Source: Candidatus Shapirobacteria bacterium (GTDB lineage: Bacteria > Patescibacteriota > Microgenomatia > UBA12405 > UBA6130). From it: a stretch of 9,281 nt of DNA. Below, in pieces: positions 5,055-9,281 of the stretch. Location of the stretch: the NCBI GenBank assembly GCA_027007615.1, contig JALTFB010000032.1:1-9281 (forward strand), in the 5' to 3' direction. Every line of letters starts with the position of its first letter. Position 1 is the first letter of the stretch. Below the pieces are notes generated by a model. That model saw only the letters and a list, made by a program, of their open reading frames with translations, made no database searches and was not told the DNA's origin. The position numbers were made by a program, and so were the translations under genes.

Positions 5055-6365
5055 ATGGCAACTAAACCTAAACGCTGGCTAAAGAATCATTTGAAACATC
5101 TTCCGAGGGCATTTTTAGCAAACGTATTTTTCGGTTGGCCCAGCCGCCGCTTAAAAATTATTGGCGTAACGGGAACCGATGGCAAGACAACCACCACTTT
5201 GATACTTCACCATTTTTTAGCGGCGGCTAATTTGACAGCCGGTTATATTTCAACCATTGCCGCTCAAGCGGGGGATTTGAAGGAGCCTACGGGTTTACAT
5301 GTTACTTCACCAGCGCCGCGGCTTTTACAACGTTGGTTAAAAATTATGGCTGCCAAGATGCCCGGCGGTTGGGTTGTTCTGGAGACCACCTCTCATGGGC
5401 TGGACCAATATCGTTTTTTCGGCATACACTTTGATGTGGGAATTTTTACGAACTTAACCAGAGAACATCTCGATTATCATCGAAGCATGGACAATTATCT
5501 GAAGGCTAAGATGAAACTCTTGCGAAAAGCGAAAATGGTGATTTTAAATAAAGACGACGAATATTATCCAGTAATTAAAAAGCAATTAGCCGGCAAAAAG
5601 ATAGTAACTTATGGCTTGAAAAATAAAGCTGATTGGTCTGTTGGTAAAGTACAGCTCGAGCTTGGCCGCACTGTTTTTTACCTTACCCACAAAGAGAAGG
5701 TGGTTGGCAAATTTGTCAGCCGATTAAGCGGCCGCTTTAACCTTTATAACCAATCAGCAGCATTAGCAGCGGTTTTAGAAAATAAGCTATTAACCCTAAA
5801 GCAGGCCCAAACTTCTCTAGCGACCTTTTCTCCGCCCTTAGGGCGCTTGGATTTGGTGATTAGTGAACCTTATAAGGTGATGATTGATTTTGCCCATACA
5901 CCAAATGCTTTAGAGCAATTATTAAAGACGTTACGCCAACTGCATAAGGGGAGGTTGGTGGTGGTTTTTGGAGCCGCCGGCGAACGCGACCGAGGCAAGC
6001 GAGCTTTGATGGGGGAAGTTGCCGGCCGTTTGGCAGATGTGGCGGTTTTGACTTCCGAAGATCCTCGGCGCGAGAACCCTAAGGCCATAATCAAAGAAAT
6101 TTCCCAAGGCTGCCGGAAAGCAGGAATGCGCTTAGCCGGGCAAAAAAAAGCAAGCTTGGCAAAGAAGGGAAAATTGACAAAAGTATTTTTCAGAATAGAA
6201 AATCGCCAACAAGCAATTAATTTCACTTTGCGTAAACTAGCTCGCCATGGGGACCTGATAGTTCTTTGCGGTAAGGGACATGAGCAATCTATTTGTTATG
6301 GCCAGCGGGAATATCCTTGGTCGGAGTATCAAGCAGTCAAAGTTGCCGCCAATTTAGCTAAATGA
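5055..6365 (+). CDS. murE: UDP-MurNAc-tripeptide synthetase (MurE-type Mur ligase), short N-terminus
   Basis: MurE adds the third amino acid (meso-diaminopimelate or lysine) to UDP-MurNAc-L-Ala-D-Glu in the cytoplasm, using ATP. Seen in the 436 residues: P-loop G-T-D-G-K-T-T (40-46), T-S-P-A-P (84-88), E-T-T-S-H-G-L-D-Q (110-118), F-T-N-L-T-R-E-H-L-D-Y-H (131-142), a Y-L-K-A-K lysine block (148-152; likely carbamylated Lys152), I-D-F-A-H-T-P-N-A-L (277-286), G-E-R-D-R-G-K-R (310-317) and C-G-K-G-H-E (405-410). Only about 39 residues precede the P-loop, against about 110 in E. coli, so the UDP-binding first domain is largely missing. The substrate motif that reads D-N-P-R in DAP-adding enzymes is E-D-P-R (335-338); the retained Arg hints at DAP. 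No ribosome binding site precedes ATG 5055; TTG 5001 lies inside ftsI. Confidence 0.88.
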   Translation: MATKPKRWLKNHLKHLPRAFLANVFFGWPSRRLKIIGVTGTDGKTTTTLILHHFLAAANLTAGYISTIAAQAGDLKEPTGLHVTSPAPRLLQRWLKIMAAKMPGGWVVLETTSHGLDQYRFFGIHFDVGIFTNLTREHLDYHRSMDNYLKAKMKLLRKAKMVILNKDDEYYPVIKKQLAGKKIVTYGLKNKADWSVGKVQLELGRTVFYLTHKEKVVGKFVSRLSGRFNLYNQSAALAAVLENKLLTLKQAQTSLATFSPPLGRLDLVISEPYKVMIDFAHTPNALEQLLKTLRQLHKGRLVVVFGAAGERDRGKRALMGEVAGRLADVAVLTSEDPRRENPKAIIKEISQGCRKAGMRLAGQKKASLAKKGKLTKVFFRIENRQQAINFTLRKLARHGDLIVLCGKGHEQSICYGQREYPWSEYQAVKVAANLAK

Positions 6366-7105
6366 GAATTTTCTTTTCCGCCTACCAAGCAGATTATCAG
6401 CATTATAGGTTTCCTTATCAAGTTTTGTTATTTCGGGAGGAAAATGATAATTTGTATGAGATTTACGGTTTAGGATTTTTACCTTTCCGCCACCGCCAAG
6501 ATTTATTTTACTTATCACGCAGTTGCCGCAGCAATCTGCGTCAAGTTGAGTTTTCGTCAGAGAACCGCCGAGTTTTGTCGCGTACGCAACATTTCAATTT
6601 TAAATTTAAACCGTTGAATATTTTGACAAGCAAAAAGCAAAAGCAATTGCGCGATTGGGCTCGGGCGGCCGGTTGGGATATTAAAGCGCCAACCTTAAAG
6701 TTTCTTTGGCAAGGAGCATATTTTAATTGGCTGCTGGAAGTGAAGAAGGGGGATAAATTGGTTAGCGTGTCGTTGCTTCTGGCGGCTGGCAAAATGGCCC
6801 ATTGGGGTTATTTTTTTATTGATCCCGATTACCGGCGCGACAACTTGGCCGCTGCCAGCGGTTTGAAGATTATCAAGTGGACTCAGCAAAGAGATATAAA
6901 ATATGTATATTTGGGAACATGCTACGGGAATTTAAATTATAAGCGTAATTTTCCCGGTTTAGAATTTTTCAATGGCGGCTATTGGTCCGCCGATAAGCAA
7001 GAATTATCTTGGCTGCATCGGGAACAATGGGCCGGGCATGTGTGGCAAAACAAAAGCTATCGCGCTTTGCTAAATAAAAATAAGATGCGCGCAATTAAGG
7101 GGTAA
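6362..7105 (+). CDS. Ate/Bpt-like aminoacyl-tRNA-protein transferase family protein (GNAT-type fold), function uncertain
   Basis: A 247-residue protein that by eye aligns along its length with bacterial arginyl/leucyl-tRNA-protein transferases. These enzymes move an amino acid from tRNA to an acceptor amine. The N-terminal half matches the pattern G-F-x-x-F-x-x-x-x-D-L-F-Y...C at about 38-55, then E-F-x-x-x-x-x-R-R near 63-70. The C-terminal half has the GNAT-like core: F-F-I-D-P-D-Y-R-R (151-159), A-S-G-L-K-I-I (165-171), Y-V-Y-L-G (181-185) and L-N-Y-K-R-N-F (191-197) before a G-x-W turn. The N-terminal Cys pairs of standard Bpt are absent; only Cys55 and Cys187 remain. It starts in an ATGA overlap with murE and ends 2 bp before the Mpl-like gene. 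That position suggests a job in cell-wall precursor chemistry, perhaps Fem-like. This is inference; a plain GNAT acetyltransferase is the alternative. Confidence 0.62.
   Translation: MRIFFSAYQADYQHYRFPYQVLLFREENDNLYEIYGLGFLPFRHRQDLFYLSRSCRSNLRQVEFSSENRRVLSRTQHFNFKFKPLNILTSKKQKQLRDWARAAGWDIKAPTLKFLWQGAYFNWLLEVKKGDKLVSVSLLLAAGKMAHWGYFFIDPDYRRDNLAAASGLKIIKWTQQRDIKYVYLGTCYGNLNYKRNFPGLEFFNGGYWSADKQELSWLHREQWAGHVWQNKSYRALLNKNKMRAIKG
7097..7102 (+). promoter_or_regulatory. Ribosome binding site of the Mpl/MurC-like gene
   Basis: AAGGGG lies 5 nt before ATG 7108 and overlaps the last codons of the preceding gene. It is the best Shine-Dalgarno match in the window and fixes this start. Confidence 0.7.
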
Positions 7106-7107
7106 AA

Positions 7108-8520
7108 ATGAAAAAAGTTCATATTATTGGCATTGTCGGCACTATTGGAACCGGTTTGGCCTTGGCTTTAAAGAAGTCCGGCTGGCAAGTAACCGGTTCG
7201 GACCAAGAAAAAGTTTACCCTCCCTTAACTGATATTTTGCGGCGTTCAGGAATAAAATTTCAGCGCGGCTATAAGTCGGAAAATTTACCCCCATCGGCAG
7301 ATTTGGTTGTTGCCGGAGGGCATGCTTTGATATTGGGGCGGCAAAATCCGGAATACCAATTAGCCAAGGAAAAAAAGATCCCGCTTTTATACCATGCCGA
7401 AGCGGTAGCGCGCTTTGTGGTTAGGCCCAAGTCGATAGTGGTCGCCGGAAGCTATGGAAAAACAACAATCACTTCTATTTTGGTGGCTATTTTTAAGGCC
7501 GCTTCTAAGAAACCTTCTTATATGATTGGCGGTTTGCCCCTTAACCGCTGGCCGCCTCTGGCTATAAATGAGAGTAGCTGGTCAATTGTTGAGGGGGATG
7601 AATACCGTATTTCCCCTTCAAAACCAAGGGCAAAATTTTTTCTTTATTCGCCGCGTTATTTGCTATTAACTGCGGCCCATTGGGAGCACCCTGACGTTTA
7701 CCCCCATGCTAAGGATTATTTAGATGCTTTCCGCAAGCTGGTGAAAAAGTTGCCCGGGAGCGGTTTTGTGATAGCTAACTATCAAGGGGAAAATTTAAGA
7801 GCAATTTTGGGGAATAGGCCAAACATTACTTGGTATTCCAGAATTGCCAATCAAGGGGATTATTGGCTGGAAAAGTGGTGGCCGACATCAAAGGGAATGG
7901 ATTTGACGGTTGGCCGCCGGGATGGCGCCAAATTGAATTTAAGATCCCCTTTAATGGGAGAGCATAACGCGGAAAATATCTTGGCCGCGGCGGCAATGGC
8001 CTGGCGGCTCGGCATTGGCGAAAAAGCCATTCAGCGGGGTATAAAAGTTGCCCGGGGGGTTAAAAAACGTTTGGAATTTAAGGTGAGAGAAGGGGGAGTG
8101 TTTATTTATGAAGATTTCTCACAGACGGCACCGCGCATTAAGGCGGCCCTGGCTGCTTTGCGGCGACATTTTCCCAAACGGCGAGTTTTATTGGTTTTTT
8201 ATCCCCATTACAGCGGCTGGCGTGACCGCTCAATATTAAGGGAATTAAAAGGCGTTTTTTCCGGCGCCGATTATACGTGGATTAGCCGGGTCCATTTTGA
8301 CCATCGGTCGCGGTTGGAACGGGTGACGGGCAAAATGATTGTAGTTGCTACCGGCCATCAAAACCGGATACAATATGCGCCCGATGACAAAGCGTTGGTA
8401 AAAGATGTCTGCCGGCGGTTAAGAAAAGGCGATTTATTAGTTTTTATGTCTTCGGGGGGTTATCGAAACATTGAAAAAGAAATCGTTAGTTGTTTAAAGG
8501 GAAAGCGTACCGATGGCTAA
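7108..8520 (+). CDS. Mpl/MurC-like Mur ligase
   Basis: A 470-residue Mur ligase. The N-terminal Rossmann domain (H-I-I-G-I-V-G-T-I-G-T-G, 5-16; G-S-D at 30-32; V-Y-P-P-L-T at 36-41) looks closest to Mpl. Mpl joins recycled L-Ala-gamma-D-Glu-DAP tripeptide to UDP-MurNAc, whereas MurC adds L-Ala. Next come the P-loop G-S-Y-G-K-T-T (114-120), E-G-D-E-Y (162-166), H-W-E-H-P-D-V-Y (191-198), G-E-H-N-A-E-N (284-290) and V-K-K-R-L-E-F (318-324). Departures: G-T-H-G-K-T-T has become G-S-Y-G-K-T-T, and the D-Y/F-A-H-H-P motif of the third domain is D-F-S-Q-T-A-P (336-342). Its place in the cluster is where murC often stands, so it may serve as the cell's MurC. Which amino acid or peptide it ligates is open. 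It overlaps murA by 8 bp. Confidence 0.8.
   Translation: MKKVHIIGIVGTIGTGLALALKKSGWQVTGSDQEKVYPPLTDILRRSGIKFQRGYKSENLPPSADLVVAGGHALILGRQNPEYQLAKEKKIPLLYHAEAVARFVVRPKSIVVAGSYGKTTITSILVAIFKAASKKPSYMIGGLPLNRWPPLAINESSWSIVEGDEYRISPSKPRAKFFLYSPRYLLLTAAHWEHPDVYPHAKDYLDAFRKLVKKLPGSGFVIANYQGENLRAILGNRPNITWYSRIANQGDYWLEKWWPTSKGMDLTVGRRDGAKLNLRSPLMGEHNAENILAAAAMAWRLGIGEKAIQRGIKVARGVKKRLEFKVREGGVFIYEDFSQTAPRIKAALAALRRHFPKRRVLLVFYPHYSGWRDRSILRELKGVFSGADYTWISRVHFDHRSRLERVTGKMIVVATGHQNRIQYAPDDKALVKDVCRRLRKGDLLVFMSSGGYRNIEKEIVSCLKGKRTDG
8497..8502 (+). promoter_or_regulatory. Ribosome binding site of murA
   Basis: AAGGGA lies 10 nt before ATG 8513, within the end of the preceding gene. It supports this start. 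Confidence 0.5.
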
Positions 8521-9281
8521 ATTTATTATTGAGGGGCAACGGCCGTTGCGGGGAGAGGTGGTGGTAAGGGGAGCTAAAAACTCGGGTTTTAAACTTTTAA
8601 TCGCTTCCCTTTTTGGTAAGACACCTTCTCTTTTAAGCAACATGACTAAAGCCGGGGAGTCAAAAATTACCCTTTCGCTGATTAAATATTTGGGGGGGGA
8701 TTTCCGTTGGGTTGGTGAACACAGCGTGCTTTTGAATCCGCGGGGCGTAAAGCAGTTCCGCCTTCCCTTGGGAGTGGGCAAAGAAACGAGGGCGTCAACA
8801 CTTTTTGTGCCGGTTCTCCTTTATCGTTTCGGCCATGCTATCGTTCCCTGGCCCGGAGGCGATAGAATTGGCAACCGGCCTCTAGGCCGCCATTTAGAAG
8901 GATTAAGGGCGTTGGGAGTGGTTATAACCCCGCATGGAAATTCTTTAGAATTTAGTTTGGATAAACCGCCAAGAGGTGGAACCTTCCGTTTTGAGAAGAA
9001 TACCCATACGGGAACGGACACGATGATCATGATGGCCATTTGGGCTAAGGGTGAAACGATTATCGACAATGCCGCCGCCGAACCGGAGGTGGACGACTTA
9101 ATCGTTTTTCTGAACAAGATGGGGGCCAAGATAAAGAGGGTAGCGCCGCGGACAATCAGGGTGCGGGGAGTGAAAACATTAAAAGGGGTGGAACATATCG
9201 TGATACCGGACAGGAATGAGGCGGTAACTTTTGCCTGCGCGGCCTTGGGGACTAAAGGCGAGGTGGATATTTTTAATATTA
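8513..9281 (+). CDS. murA: UDP-N-acetylglucosamine 1-carboxyvinyltransferase (partial, 3' end outside window)
   Basis: MurA transfers enolpyruvate from PEP to UDP-GlcNAc, the first committed step of peptidoglycan synthesis. The frame is open to the window end (256 codons, about 60% of the protein). Seen: G-A-K-N-S (20-24, with the substrate-binding Lys22 and Asn23), E-T-R-A-S (91-95), P-G-G-D-R-I-G-N-R-P (114-123), H-L-E-G-L (126-130), P-E-V-D-D-L and F-L-N-K-M-G-A-K-I about residues 186-205, and D-R-N-E-A near 230. The loop residue that is Cys115 in E. coli is Asp117 here (GAT at 8861-8863). Asp at this place occurs naturally in Mycobacterium and Chlamydia MurA and makes the enzyme active but insensitive to fosfomycin. 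It starts inside the end of the ligase gene (8-bp overlap). The fold is shared with EPSP synthase (AroA), but the motifs are MurA's. Confidence 0.95.
   Translation, partial: MAKFIIEGQRPLRGEVVVRGAKNSGFKLLIASLFGKTPSLLSNMTKAGESKITLSLIKYLGGDFRWVGEHSVLLNPRGVKQFRLPLGVGKETRASTLFVPVLLYRFGHAIVPWPGGDRIGNRPLGRHLEGLRALGVVITPHGNSLEFSLDKPPRGGTFRFEKNTHTGTDTMIMMAIWAKGETIIDNAAAEPEVDDLIVFLNKMGAKIKRVAPRTIRVRGVKTLKGVEHIVIPDRNEAVTFACAALGTKGEVDIFNI

Noticed and set aside
2950..6640. TTGACA hexamers inside rsmH (about 2955), murE (about 6174) and the transferase gene (about 6622)
   Set aside because: No properly spaced -10 and no nearby gene start; TTGACA arises readily from in-gene codons.
8494..9129. Minus-strand open frames at the right end
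   Set aside because: Antisense shadows of murA, whose plus-strand frame has all the expected motifs.
1..9281. CRISPR arrays, insertion sequences or phage genes
   Set aside because: No spaced repeats, terminal inverted repeats, transposase or phage motifs were seen; the window is housekeeping in content.

Overview
The window is a dense, almost entirely plus-strand stretch of a bacterial chromosome. Genes overlap by a few bases or sit within about 50 bp of each other, proteins are at or below the usual family length, and TGA is used as a normal stop (several ATGA stop/start overlaps), so the genetic code looks standard. The tRNA lacks an encoded CCA. The mix of trimmed proteins, a reshuffled cell-wall cluster and near-leaderless promoters fits a small-genome lineage such as the Patescibacteria (candidate phyla radiation). 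That placement is an inference from style and gene order, not from a marker phylogeny.

Left part (1-1488): the 3' end of dnaE (replicative DNA polymerase III alpha subunit), then a promoter that should start the rplS transcript at or next to its ATG, then rplS (ribosomal protein L19) and an overlapping yraN-type nuclease-fold gene. Middle (1489-1744): the only real intergenic region. It holds a minus-strand tRNA-Glu(UUC) with its own extended -10 promoter, facing away from the mraZ promoter. Four 10-bp direct repeats directly before mraZ look like a MraZ operator.

Right part (1745-9281): a division and cell wall (dcw) cluster in the order mraZ, rsmH, ftsL-like, ftsI/PBP, murE, an Ate/Bpt-like aminoacyl-tRNA transferase homologue, an Mpl/MurC-like ligase, and murA (cut by the window end). 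Most junctions are overlaps, which suggests one translationally coupled operon. A second, internal extended -10 promoter lies in the ftsI-murE gap. murF, mraY, murD, ftsW and murG, which often lie in this cluster, are absent from the window.

The genes work together as follows. MurA starts the UDP-MurNAc pathway. MurE and the Mpl/MurC-like enzyme attach stem-peptide parts. The FtsI-type transpeptidase cross-links at the septum with FtsL. MraZ probably controls the cluster. The most unusual points are the Ate/Bpt-like transferase placed between two Mur ligases, a MurA with Asp in place of the fosfomycin-target Cys, an Mpl/MurC-like ligase with altered signature motifs, a MurE lacking most of its N-terminal UDP-binding domain, and the leaderless or near-leaderless promoters of rplS and murE.
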